Shown one piece after another: positions 46,401 to 58,380 of a stretch of 64,000 nt of DNA (position 1 is its first letter; each line of letters starts with the position of its first letter). Under the pieces are notes generated by a model that was given only the letters and a program-made list of their open reading frames with translations, was not told where the DNA came from and made no database searches. Origin of the DNA: Paramacrobiotus metropolitanus (Eukaryota; Tardigrada; Eutardigrada; Parachela; Macrobiotidae); assembly GCF_019649055.1 (NCBI RefSeq), contig NW_026570229.1, positions 310,001 to 374,000 on the forward strand, written 5' to 3'. The position numbers were made by a program, and so were the translations under genes.

Positions 46401-46859
46401 CTTCCTGCCTGCCCAATAGCCCACACTTAGCCCTATGAAAAAAATACACCTCTTTAGAATTGTTAAGTTTTTTAATGGTAACCGGATTTCTGACATTTGG
46501 TTTAGGCCCGGATGGTTATCACCCTTGGATAGCCTTGTGAATTGTGAGGCAACAAGAGATCAGTGCTGTATCTACGGCTCCTTGTGCGCGTTAAGAAATA
46601 TTGTCCAGTCGACCCAAAAAGGATTTATGCAATAATATGATTACGTATGTACGATTAAGATTCGTTTTTTCTTAAAAAGTGACGTTCTAAAACTAAACCC
46701 AATATTATTTCTGGGCATGGTTTTCTTTAACGGTCCATTTACTTTATCCGTCAGAAAATTAAAACAAAATTGAGTTTTTCCAGAAAGGTAAAACACTTAT
46801 GTGGTCAATTAAAAACATTCATGCATGTGCAAAGGTCACAACCATTCACTAAAAATAAT
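43412..46859. other. Gene-poor stretch with degraded repeats
   Basis: Contains two degraded relatives of the 30801-31281 MITE (about 43865-44024 and 44925-45248, both ending in a TTTAA(C/T)G(C/T)GTA-like terminus). The remainder has only short, unconvincing frames. Confidence 0.5.
44169..44453 (-). CDS. Small ORF, possible Gag-like relic
   Basis: A 94-codon frame (first codon GTG, open further upstream) with a polar coiled-coil-like start (DRQNKQEQKLQHLVDFVSP) and a basic C-terminus. It resembles the short helical regions seen in retroelement Gag proteins, but no diagnostic motif is present. It may be chance. Confidence 0.2.
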   Translation of the reverse strand: MAVVDQVQPDWKALMDRQNKQEQKLQHLVDFVSPLATKKLGEFPRGNLHPPAPLTQSKRSNLLRNVRHRDDRACLDRIHNKNRRIFPPLRDTIK

Positions 46860-49800
46860 TCAGGAAATCCGGCATACTCGTCAGTCGTAGCAAATTAATG
46901 CTAACGATATCGCACGCGAAAGTAGTTTTTGAGTACTTCTTATGTAAGTGGTGGTACATAGCCGGACACCGTGATTCGAGGAAACAACAAACGTTCCGCG
47001 TTAGGACATGGAGACGGTGCAGCTGGGAACTGATACGGAGGATGTTACGCGGCGAAGGAAATACACCGGACAGTATACCGGCAATGTGGCAGCGTAAATT
47101 ATACTCTCGTAGCAAAACAGTTTAATCATTTTGAAACATCACCGATAAGATAGCGTGCGTGGATGCCAGATTTTAACACTTCACAAATTAATCGCCTTCG
47201 AAAATTGTCAGTTGTTGGCTAAATCCAGTCTGCCACTTCGTTATCGTGTTCATCGTCCTCCTCCTCGTCTTCGATTCGGAGTCACTGGATTGCTCAATGT
47301 GCTCATCATCATTTTGGGATGCGTTCCCGGACCCCAGTCCTTCACGCAGTGCGCTAAGGCTGCCAGGCAGAATTTATTCAGCTTGCCAACGTCCACACTG
47401 GCCAGATTGTACAAGGACCAACGGCGCCCCCGATAGTGTCCCGACGGGCGCGGATCACTGGCTTGGTACACCCGTAATATCTGCAATCGCTCAGCCGGGT
47501 TAACGACACTCACGCTCCAGACTAGACACCACCAAGCAAACAACCAGGTAAACAGCGAAGGGGAGTTGCAGAATTGTTAGACGATGCCATAACCTTACCT
47601 TCTTCACTGCCCGGGCCTTTTCTTCGCTGTCAATCCGATCGGCCAGACAGCGCGCAATCCGCTGCATATCCACCGGGGGTCCCTCGCAGTGCAGATGCTT
47701 CTCCAACAAGTCCACAATATCCGCCTCATCGCCGTGCCCCCGAGTGAAGACCATCAGGGGAACGCGACACTCGAAGAGCTCCCACTTGCCTAGCACCGCC
47801 CGCTTGTTCAGCACGACGACAACAAAATCCTTGAAAATCACACGAGCGCAGCACGACTGCAGCCTGAACCGAGGCTCCGTGATTTTGTCGGCAAAGAAGG
47901 CCAGTTTCCATCGCGTAAATGTTGACTCGCTGTACGTCAGCGATCGCCGGTGCACGATGCAGCGGTCCAGGCGGATGCCGGCGTCCTGCAAGAGATGCTG
48001 CAGAGCATCGAAAACTGCATTGGTATACATGCCGCTTTCGCGAATGCAGATGGTGCGTGTGGCGGGTGTGACGTGTTTGGCGAGGCCAGCGTGCAGGAGG
48101 TAGTTATCCCAGAAGCTGTACTGCGGCCGCGACAAAATCACCTCGCAGCACATGTCCGGCGCAGTGAGAATATCTGCCCATAGAGGGCAGGTGGGGCGAC
48201 AGCGCACGCGGTCGATGGTGTCCAGTGAGTGGAAGATCTCCTTCAGAACTTCCAACGGCAGCCAAGAATCGTCTTCTTCTCTGCCTTTAAACGGGCTTAA
48301 CGACAACTCACGATTCCGCTCAAAATCCAGCTCTTCGTTTTCAGTAAAAAATTCAATTCCCCGCGCAAAACACTGCTTGTCCCTCTCGCTCTCAAAGATG
48401 GTCTCCTATGGTACAAGAACAAAAGTAGGACCTCAATAAGTACGCCAAATAGTGAATGCTGTACAGAAATAACGATGATGACTTACCAGAACCTGGCCGC
48501 TTAAAAGCACATCCCCCTGCCTCCGCAAATAGTGCACCGTCTGACCGAAATCCGCGACAAATAACAGGTTGCGTCGCCTCTCGACTTGTTCGCGCACATA
48601 TACCGGGTCGGAGGGCTCCATACACCAGAAACCGTTGGGCAAGTTAACAGCCTGCACGACGAAATGGCCCGCCTCGAGGAGTCCCGACCTGGCTGTTTGT
48701 CCCCCGGCGTCGCGAATCTGATTGGTGGGCAGCAGTTCGCGAAGCCGCTCCCCGTCCACCGTCACCTCCACCAGCGCTATCTCGTACAGCTCGTCAAAGC
48801 GCGCAATCATAATTTTGCCGGGATACCATGTCCAGTATGGGCCGTCGCACAGCAGCACTTCCACTGCAGCTCCCGCGCTAAGGTTGCCGGGGCGATGGCT
48901 GGAGCAGTCCCAGATCTTCCCGTATTCCACCGGCACCGGCTGTTCTGTCGGCCATCCGAAATCCACCAGCAGACGGGGTGAAGCGCTCTCGGTCTCGTCC
49001 AGGCCGACCACGTGGCCGTGCTGCAGCCCACCGTCAATCTGCACATCCACCGCGTTCCATGCGTACAGCGATCGTCCGGTATCTTCGTAAAAGAACATCT
49101 TAACTGTCTGTTTCGAGGCGGCGGATAATGAGCTGTGTGATAAAGTGATTAACGACAGTAGGTTGCTTAATAGCGTGGATTAAGATAAACAGGCTGCACA
49201 GAGAACTTGATCGATCAAATAACCAACGATAGATTCGCGCAGAGAGACGTTTACAATGGAGGTACTTGTAGCAACTGACGGTAATTTGCTGCTTCTACTG
49301 AACGCTTTTGATTTAAGCTTATCGCACACTGAATGACCTCTATCGCATTACCGCTACCAACTTAACTGGATTCTCTTGTGTCCTTGTCGCGCTGTGTCAA
49401 CTAACAGCAACCATCTGGTGCAACGGAATTGCCTTGGCAGCTTTTGCTCCTGACCCGGATTTGTTGTTACGCTGTTCTTTTACGCAGCGATCTTCTCTGG
49501 GAAACTGACTTTCGGATGACCGGTGAAAACGAGTCCCGGTGGGTGAGAAGCACGCTGACGCTGGTTGGTTTCTCTTCGGAATTCAACATTGCGTACTATC
49601 GAGATTCGTGACTGATGCTTTCTCTCAGTTACCGGCTCTGCGCATGTTGTCACTGGGATGTGAAATCAGGAGGGCGTTAACCTTCAGCGCAAACGTCAAG
49701 GATTATCTGTTTCGTCTTCACTGCAGCTTTGGCTTTGCGCCATTCCGCAATGGGCGCCAAACCAGCAAGCAATTACTCCGAATGGTTGAGTGGGGACAAC

Positions 49801-49950
49801 TTTATTCGTTTGCAACACCTACGCGTGGCAAACAAGTGACGCGTACGCGCCAAATTCCAAGATCTGCACATTCTTTCCCTTCTGTATTTGATTTCCTTGA
49901 CTTTGACGAGGTGGAGCTCCTTCAACTTGGCAATTGTTTCTCATAATTCT
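46860..49950. repeat. Segmental duplication, copy A
   Basis: The 3' flank, whole F-box gene and 5' flank match 50370-54190 in order and orientation. Anchors are ACATAGCCGGACACCGTGA near 46957 versus ACATAACCGGACCCCGTGA near 50426, and TCTTGTGTCCTTGTCGCGCT near 49375 versus 53793. Copy A is shorter because of smaller introns and spacers. Confidence 0.8.
47250..49098 (-). CDS. F-box family protein, copy 3 (three exons)
   Basis: Exons are 49098-48487, 48405-47599 and 47480-47250, phase 0, with GT-AG introns of 81 and 118 bp, giving 549 residues. It starts MFFYEDTGRSLYAWNAVDVQ. A Tudor/Agenet-like region follows (RLLVDFGWP, YWTWYPGK), then the F-box (LPLEVLKEIFHSLDTIDRVR, exon 2) and the exon-3 motif ILRVYQASDPRPS. 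In copies 1, 2 and 4 exon 3 ends in an acidic tail. Here the frame runs out as a short basic end (RRRGGG). Acidic-tail codons are visible in the other two frames of the same DNA, so two small indels have replaced the tail. The protein is otherwise intact. SCF-adaptor function is inferred from the F-box. Confidence 0.85.
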
Positions 49951-50369
49951 TGGTAATTTTTACCAAATTCTGTATCCCTCTAGCAACTTTCTGTTTCTTC
50001 GAATCTTTCTTTTCTACTCAGTTGCGTTCTGCTGTGATACTAGCCAGATTATTAAATAGCGTACGATTCTACAACAGTAACAAAGTGGCATGCCCGATCA
50101 GCGGAATCTGCCAGACTTAGTCGTCGGAGCCGCGAAACGGCATCGGCTTGGATTCCCTGTCATCCTTAATCGTTTCATCCTCTGCGGGAACAGCTCGTAT
50201 TTCTGCTCCATGTTCGCATCATCCATGAAAGAATTCCGCCAATATTTTTCTGTTTTTTCAGCAAAGTAAAACAATTAGGTTATCGGCTTAAAAACCCGTG
50301 GACGTGCAAAAGTCAAAACAACCAAGCTGCCACTAAGAACATTTCTGGACATCCGCCTTACTCGTACCA

Positions 50370-53300
50370 TCTAATATCAGTTATTTGTTTGCATGCGAAA
50401 GTATTTGAGAGAATTAAGTGGTTGCACATAACCGGACCCCGTGACGTGCGGCAACAACACGCGTGACGCGTGGTTACGTGGATGTGGAGGGTGCTACGTG
50501 GGGAAGGAATGAAACTGGACGGTCTAGCGCCAATGTTGCAGCGTGTATCTGTAACAATCAAACGTACAGCACTTTTGTAGCGAATCCCTAGTTTTATCGA
50601 TTGTTGAAACACACCGTGCAGAAATAAGATGACCACAGGAAGCACTAACGGTAACGAGGATTCGGTGCCCGCGTGAAAGGGTGTCATCTACCGAGTTTTA
50701 TAGGGTCGTCGGCTACCGATCACTTCGGCCATTTCCATTGCGGCCGGCTATGTCTCTTTTCGCTCTTGCTACGGTAGTGGCACTACAGTTCAGTTTCACT
50801 AAAACCAAAAAAACAAATAAAATACCGTTTTTGATCAGAATTAAGTACAAAATTAACTTCCTCATACGAGATTAACACTGTGTAGATACAAAATAACAGC
50901 CTTCGGAAATTTGAATTCATTTTACTCAACCTCGTCTTCCTCTTCGTCTTCTTCTTCTTCGTCGTCGTAGTCTTCTTCCTCCTCGTCCTCGGAGTCGTCG
51001 TCGGTGGATTGCTCAGACTCATGGTCATCTTCGAACGCGTAACCCCAGTCTCGCATGCAGTGCGACAAGGCGCACAGGGAGAATTTGTTCAGCTTGCTGA
51101 CGTCTACACTGGCCATATTGTACAGCGACCACCGATATCCACGGTAATGCGCCCATGGACGCGGATCGCTGGCTTGGTACACCCGCAAAATCTGTGGAAT
51201 CGAAAGCCAGGTTAAGAATATTACTGTGCCGGAAATCAACCACCAGGCAAATTCCCATCGCGAGTTTTAAAGAGGTATACGACGGAGTGTTATTACAGAG
51301 TATTAATTACCTTCTTCACTTGCCGGGCCTTCTTTTCGCTGTCAATCAGTTTGGCCATGCAGTGGGCAATGTGTTGCACATCCACCAGCAGCCCCCGACA
51401 ACGCAGATGCTTCTCCAACAAGTCCACGATGTCGGCGTCATCGTGTCCCCTGGTAAAGACGCCGAGGGGAACGCGGAATTCGAAGAGGGGCACCGCCCAC
51501 TTGTTTACCACGACGGCTGCGAAATCTTTGAAAATCAAACGATCGCAGCACGATCCCAGTCTGGACAGGGGCGCCGTGATTTCCTCGGTTAAGAGTGCGA
51601 ATTTCCATCGAGTAAATCTTGACTCTCTGTACGACACCGATCGCCGGTGCACGATGCAACGTTCCAGGTGGATGCCGGCGTCCTGCAAGAGACGCTTCAT
51701 AACCTTGAACATTTCATCGTAATACGCGCCGCTTTCGCGGATGCAGATGGTGCGTGTTGCGGGAGTGACGAGTCTGGTGAGGCTAGCGTAAAAGAGGTAG
51801 TTATCCCAGAAGCTGAATTGCGGCCGCGATAGAACCACTTCGCTGCACATTTCCGGCTTAATAAGAATGTCCGCCCACAAGTCACAGGTGCGGCGACAGT
51901 GGACGCGATCGATGGTGTACAGTGAGTGGAAGATCTCCTTCAGCACTTCCAGCGGCAGTGCCCATCCGTCTATTTCACCGACATTCAACGAGCTGAACGG
52001 CATCTTCCGCTTCCGCTCTACAACCAGCTCTTCGTTTTCAGTGAGCGATTCAATTTGCCAGCCAAAATCATACTTCTTTCTCTGGTCCTCCAAGATGCTG
52101 GCCTGAGGTACGAGGATGAGAGCAGGACGTCAATAAAGTATACCAAAGCACCAACAGCGAAAGCTGTGCAATATAAGTCGATCATTACTCATTAGGCATG
52201 CTTAATCTACCGCTTAAGGCCCACCGACAATTTTCTGTATGTGCGATACCTATCCTAGTCCATTACTTTATCTTGCTGACTCAAAATGTTCTGGCGAAAG
52301 TAAGTTACAGCACCTAAATCTAATAAACAAGGGGACTGTTGATCTGGGGGCACCGTACACTCATAGATCAGTTAGTAAGACAATCGTCATAGTTCACAAG
52401 TACTGAGTACATGACACATCATGAATGTATAATATATTGGTAATGCATTTCTAACGAAACATAAGAACCCAAATAAACCTAAGGAAAAACAACCAGTTAA
52501 AAAAACTCGAAAACTAGCGAATCGAACCGAAGAACAAGTGTCGGTTAACAGTTTAACAGGACAACGTCAGCAACATGTCGGTCAGCGAATTGGAGATCGG
52601 CGAAATGATGTGCTACACATGACGGCATGACTTACCACAGCCAAGTCACTTAAAGGCTTGTCCCCGTGCCTCCGCAGATAGTGCATCGTCTGACCGAGAG
52701 CCGTGACAAATCGCAGGTTGCACCGGCTCTCCACTTGTTTGAGCAGGAATGCCGCGCCGGACGGCTCCGTAGTCCAGTAGCTGTTGGGCACGCTACACGT
52801 CTGCACGACGAAATGGCCCACCTGAACAAGTCCCGACCTGGCTGTTTGTCCCCCGGCATCACGAATCTGATTGGTGGGAAGCAGTTCGTGACGCCACTGC
52901 CCGTCCACCAGCACTTTTACCAGCGCCATCTCATGCAGCTTGTCAAAGTGCGGAACCAGCATTTTTCCGGGATACCAAGTCCAGTGCGGGCCGTCACGCA
53001 ACAGCACTTCCACAACAGCTCCCTCGACAGGAGTGCCGGATGGATGACTGGAGCAGTCCCATATCTTCCCATACTCTACCAGCATTGGCTTCTGTGTCGG
53101 GCATCCGAAATCCACCATCAGACCAAGGGATCCGCTCTCGGCCTCTCCCAGGCCGATCACGTGGCCGTGCTACAGCCGACCGTCAAACTCCACGTTCACA
53201 GCGTTCCATGCATACACCGATCGTCCACTGTCTTCGTAGAAGCGCATTCTTCTCAGCTCTTTGTCAGGCGGATGAAGATCTGTGTTTGAAAGTGACTGAC

Positions 53301-54190
53301 AGCAGCGGGTTATTCAGTTACACTGTCAAACAACGTGGATAAGATAAACGAGCTTGCAGAGAACTTTGCCGATCAAATAACCAACGGTAGATTCGCGTAG
53401 AGAGATGTTTATTATAAATTTATAAGGTACTGGTAGCAACAGACGGTAATTTTCTTTCTACTGATCGCTGAAAATTTTAAGGCTACCGGTAGCAACAACT
53501 GTTTTGAGACTTCCGGTGTCACCGGCCCAGCATGTCTGAAGTTCTTACGGGAACTGGGGAGGCGGTTAAAGGATGCTACTGGAGAAGCACGCTCTTACGA
53601 GTTTTTGCTACAGCGTCTTAGCATTGAAATACAGAGAGGAAATGCGCTGTCGATAACGTCGACTGTTCCACGTTCGGACGGTCTTAATGCTGTTTATTTT
53701 GTTTTGTAATGTTTCGGAATGTGATGTTTATAATTCTTCCTGCTAACTAAATCAATAAAAGAAGACCCCGCAACAACCGAATCCGGATTTTCTTGTGTCC
53801 TTGTCGCGCTATCGCCAACCATCTCGTTCAAAGGATCTGCCTTGTCAGCTATTGCTTCTAACCCGGATTTTTTATTACGTTATTCTCTTACACAACGGTT
53901 TTCTGTTTGGGAAAGCGTCTGTTGAATGACCGGTGGAAACGGGGTGACATTGGTCGCTTATCGGATTCACAATTCGTACTATCGAAAGCGATACTTTTTC
54001 GCATTTACCGGCTCTGCGCATGCTGTTACTGGAGTTCTAGATAGGAGGGCGTTAATCTTCAGCGCAGGAGGATTACCTGTTTCGTCTTCACTGCAGCTGT
54101 GACTTTGCGCCATTCCGTACGCCAATGGCGGGAAAGCAGTAGGCAGTTACTCCGATTGGCTGAGTGGTGACAACGTTAATCGCGTGTACT
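50370..54190. repeat. Segmental duplication, copy B
   Basis: Partner of 46860-49950, direct orientation. It extends beyond the gene on both sides, including the region near 54010-54180 that matches 49640-49810 (AGGAGGGCGTTAA, GTTTCGTCTTCACTGCAGCT). Confidence 0.8.
50922..53247 (-). pseudogene. F-box family gene, copy 4, with early stop
   Basis: Exons are 53247-52636, 52102-51311 and 51191-50922, phase 0 throughout, with introns of 533 and 119 bp. Exon 1 has exactly the same length (612 nt) as in copy 3. The ATG at 53247 matches copy 3, but codon 26 is TAG (plus-strand 53170-53172) where copy 3 has CAG. The rest is open: barrel-like region with HWTWYPGK, F-box ALPLEVLKEIFHSLYTIDRV, ILRVYQASDPRPW, and a glutamate/aspartate-rich tail of about 35 residues. 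Either a recent pseudogene, a read error, or translation from a later start. If intact it would be a 557-codon F-box adaptor. Confidence 0.8.
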
Positions 54191-55440
54191 GTATGTGCCA
54201 ATCGATTGTTTTGCAGATCCCTTCCCTTCTGGACCAGCTTCGATTCCCTTTGGCGAGGTGGAATTCTCCCTGAATAAACCTCCTGCTAATCTGATTGTAG
54301 TCAAGCTGTCGGAGCGGCGAGTATCGACACCAAGCGGCAAAGTGGCTAAACTTGCTGCAACACTCTCGGTAATGATGTAGAGAAACGTAACGTATGAAGA
54401 GATATCCGTGTTCAGATTTACGTTTCTCCAAATATGTTTTCTTGCCTTTGTGTCTGGCCGCTTCTGTAGAACCTGATAAGTGCTAAGGAGCCAACCGCAG
54501 CAGTGGGGCCTTTTTGGGACAAACATTATTTTAGAGAATCGCTGTTACGTTCAATCGTAAAATTTTTATGTTTATCTGCTTCTAAAGTCGAAAAAAAATT
54601 TGACCAGTCGCCATGGGTGTTTTCTTATCGGCTCAGCCGCGATTGAATGTGCTTAACCAACCCATGTGTAAAACAACTACTGTAACGAGCAAAACTGTTT
54701 AGAAACGCTTTTGCAGCGAGATTAACAGTCGACAGAAAAACAGAATAAATTTGATATTGTCCAACGCTCGCCAAGGTAACACGGAGGTACTTGTGAGTTT
54801 TTAAGTTGTTTCTCCAAGGCAGTTTTCTTGGCTTTCTAACACTTATAATATGTAGTACTGTATTGTATTGCAGTGCCTGTAAAAGTTCGAACCTAACCTT
54901 TACCCTATCTACAGAAATAATAGCCGTGCTATATAAAAAGACGCAGAAAACAGTCATAGTGAATCATTTTAAGTACTATTTGATCACAAGGGTGACTGCT
55001 TCATATCAGCACAACAGAAGTCAAAGTCAACGTTACACTGTACTTTTGTTGTAAGAAAACTTCTAGTACGCAAACAAACTATTCGAAATCGGTGATTCAT
55101 GGCGTTTCCATTCAACAACTGTAACATCTACACGTAAATAGACGTAAATAATATCGGGTTTTTAGCCACTTCAATGATAATCAGCTAAGAACTACCCCAA
55201 TAACAAGTAAACATAAGCTTATAAAACGACCTAAGCCGGAAATGACAGGACATTAGGGGGATCGACCTAATATGAGAAAATCACTCATTGCCAGTACATC
55301 TGGCGAACAAGGAAATGAGAAAGGCAAAAACAAGGACTATGACCATAGGGTAAACACCACAACACACCCATGACCATTGGTACACGACAGGGGACAACAA
55401 ATATGACCATAGGAAACTTTCGCTACATGCCTAATCCAGT
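54191..55440. other. Intergenic stretch, nothing recognised
   Basis: AT-rich sequence with short non-conserved frames only. Confidence 0.4.
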
Positions 55441-55686
55441 TCTGTGACACAGCCATACTACGAGCAGCCGCATGCTACTCGGGTCTTGACAGTAGTGCCA
55501 GCAATCGGCATCAGATCAGTCCCAACGAGACGGCCACCTCACATCCCGCGCACAGCTGTAAGGCCGGTGTCTGGCTGCAGGCGTGGCTGTGGGTGGCGCT
55601 ACCGGCCTGGCAGCCCACCGATTGCCGTGAGGGGGTGCCCGGAGCCACTGGCGAAAAGCGACACGAGTCGGCGGCACCGGCCGCGG

Positions 55687-55863
55687 ATGCCTAGAAAAGC
55701 TGTGTTAAAGTGTGCAGCACAGAACGGCGCTAACCTGCGACTGACCTCCAACAACACATTCACTGGGACAAGCTCCGCCGACATCAGCTGCACCCCCGTC
55801 GCTACGGCAGCGCCTTTGGTACTGGCCGCGCCAACGCTCGCGGTGGACGCCTTCCTCACATAA
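55687..55863 (+). CDS. Small alanine/threonine-rich ORF with downstream AATAAA
   Basis: From ATG 55687 (MPRKAVLKCAAQNGANLRLT) the frame runs to 55863 and is followed directly by AATAAA at 55867. The frame is open upstream to 55444 without an ATG, so it may be a terminal exon. The composition is GC-rich and the protein unrecognised. The opposite strand is also open, which weakens the call. Confidence 0.25.
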   Translation: MPRKAVLKCAAQNGANLRLTSNNTFTGTSSADISCTPVATAAPLVLAAPTLAVDAFLT

Positions 55864-56529
55864 ACAATAAAATTGTTGATATAAGGGACTTTTTTTAATT
55901 TTTAACATTTCCATGGTTGCCATTTATTTCTGTCCTAGTCTTCGCTTAAAATTGTAAATCGTTGTTATTCTGCACTATTAGCAATTCCACCAGAACTATA
56001 CCGCGCCGTTCCCTATCCGGTCCTCCTTAGCCTTGCCCAGCTCTTTGACGCGTACCTACAGCCGCTTCTTGGCGGTTATGTTTACCTTATCATTAGCGTC
56101 CGATTTCCCTGGGTTTCCGGCAACCTTGGCATGGGGTGATTTACTGGCTGCCTGCGGGAGTAAGATATGCCCTTTAACTGCCCGACACTACCATCTGTCA
56201 AGGTATAGTCCGCGACACGGTCATATGTCACAGTACCATTACTTCAGCCCGGGCTGCAGCAAATTCATTAGAACGCGAAGGCGCCAGCTTAGAACCCTTG
56301 AATTTCTGCATTACAGACAGGAACACCACAGAACTACATTGTGTAACCATTAACTGGGTAAAACAGAGACGCAGTTAAATAGGTCATTTTTACCTTTTTA
56401 CGAGCGGACATCTGATCGGAACTTCCATAAGCGTCGGCGCTCCCAGATTTACCGGACGCCTGCAGCCAATAACACAACCCCTTACAATTACCAGTATAGC
56501 ATTCGGGAAGTACAAATAGCGTGACAGCG

Positions 56530-57508
56530 TCATATCGCACCGTACCTTTTCCTTGCCCGAAGGCATGCGAATTTGAGGTGTTTCCGTAGCAAAAGCAGGC
56601 GCCGGTTTGAAACGCGCAGACTTCGACCCCAGCTGCACACAACAATGTCAATCAATATAGCAGTAACAGAATTGTTAACCATATGCGCATCAGCCGCCTT
56701 AGACTTCAAGCGTATGCTTACGATCTGCAGAAACGTGGGCAGGTCAGCGCTGCATTTTTTGAGAAGCTGTGTTCCGTTACTATGGGTGCGCATCTCGTCC
56801 AGAAACGACAGATACTGCGAGATACAACCAGCTGCATCGGCTTTTTGGAGTAAGAAAAACTTCAGATCCCAATCATCATCTTCGCCTTGCATGCAGCTTT
56901 CCGCGGCTGCTCTGGGTCGCCTTTCAGTAAAAAGGCAATATCGATGATGGGGGAACATCAGCGCCGCATGGTCGATCGACGTAAGGTCTCCGTCGCGACT
57001 CCATCTGCGTAGGTTAGCGAAGACGTTAGAAGCACTCGCTGGCAGATTTGTTAGGCGCTTGATACGCACGGCCTCCTGTCGTTGTACTTCTTTGGATGGC
57101 TCTTTGGCCAATAGCTGAAAAAGGCACAAAACCAAACAATTAAAATAGTACTAAAATGATGCTCGTACAAGAACACTAGTACAAATCAGTAGTATTTCGC
57201 GGTTGACTGGTACACAAGGCGATTCAAATGACGGACTATTACCGCATTCCGCATACCCGGATGGCGATTTTTCGGTTTTCTGGGCCTCCTCCCAGTGCCT
57301 GAAGTACGTCACTGTATCCAAACACTAGGTACAGTGTTTTTAATCCAAACAATTCCCCCGCAACTGCTGGGATGATGTGCATTGGATACACAGGTTCCTG
57401 CATCAGCGCTTCCTGGAACCTTTTCCACTCTTTCGAATCTGTATCTGGGATCCATGTGCTTTCTCCAGTGCTAAGAGCTTGCCAGATTTCGAGAACCTGT
57501 ACAGCCAT
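56530..57508 (-). CDS. Uncharacterised spliced protein
   Basis: Exon 1 is 57508-57257 (ATG, MAVQVLEIWQALSTGESTWI), with donor CGG|GTATGC. Exon 2 starts at 57114 after TTTTTCAG, phase 0, and encodes a helical stretch (DLPTFLQIVSIRLKSKAADA). The C-terminus is unresolved. The exon 2 frame ends at 56530 after a basic run; a possible last exon lies near 56400-56470 (GSADAYGSSDQMSARKK), but I could not match phases. No domain recognised. Continuous phase across a good intron is the main support. Confidence 0.5.
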
Positions 57509-57763
57509 AATATCTCGCGAGCCTTACACGACCTCGCGACTCTATCAAGTACAATTTTAGGAACGGCAATGAGTTGCACAAAAATGTAGAACCCGATACT
57601 CTGAAATTTTGACTGAGTGCTTTGAGCGAAGCGTTGAAAGCCACATTTTCAGTGCACACACTGTGCAGCGCAGTAGTGCGGGTGCAGTGAAGTAGTACAG
57701 GCAAGCCATGACACACTCGCTGCCGTTACTCGGAACACGCTGAACAACAAATGCGACTGTCAA

Positions 57764-58371
57764 GGCCCGCGCTCAAGCTCGGACTTGGACTCGGACTTGG
57801 ACTTCACTTCGACTCTAGACTTCGCTTGGGCTCTAAAACTCGGACTTTATGACTTAGACTTGGGTTTAGGCGTTTCTCATGTCTTCTCACGTTTCTTCAT
57901 GTTTTCTCAGGATTCTCAGGTTTCGTAGGTTTCTTTGAATTTCTTAGGTTTCTTAGGTTTGTTGGGTGTTCTTAGGTTTCTGAGATTACTAACATTTCTT
58001 ACGTTATCTGGGTGTTCTTTGGTATTCTGAGAAACCTAAGAAACCTAAGAAACCTAAAAAACCTAAGAACGCCAAAAAAACCTAAGAACATAAAAAAAAC
58101 CTAAGAATAACCTAAGAAACCTAAGAAACCTGAGAAACCTGAGAAACCTAGAAACCTAAGAAAACATGAAGAAACGTAAGAAGACATGAGAAACATAAGG
58201 AACGCCTAATTCCAAGTCCAAGTCATAAAGTCCGAGTTTTAGAGTCCAAGTGAAGTCCGAGTTTAAGAGTCCAAGTGAAGTCCGAGTTTTAGAGTCCAAG
58301 TGAAGTCCAAGTTTTAGAGTCCAAGTGAAGTCCAAGTTTTAGTAGTCCAAGTCCGAGTTTGAGCATGGGCC
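57764..58371. mobile_element. 608-bp foldback element with 9-bp target duplication
   Basis: Ends GGCCCGCGCTCAAGCTCGG and CCGAGTTTGAGCATGGGCC are mirrored imperfectly. The perfect 9-bp flank GACTGTCAA occurs at 57755-57763 and 58372-58380. The outer arms are tandem units like AGTCCAAGTGAAGTCCGAGT, and the inner arms are (TTTCTTAGG)n facing (CCTAAGAAA)n, so the whole element can fold into a long hairpin. Nine-base duplications suggest mobilisation by a Mutator-type transposase. Non-coding. Confidence 0.85.
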
Positions 58372-58380
58372 GACTGTCAA

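Noticed and set aside
48433..49090. Plus-strand ORFs opposite F-box copy 3
   Set aside because: Antisense shadows; the minus strand has consistent splice sites and three paralogues.
57880..58200. TTTCTTAGG units considered as telomeric repeat
   Set aside because: Units are degenerate, inverted about a centre and bounded by a target duplication, so they are part of a foldback element.
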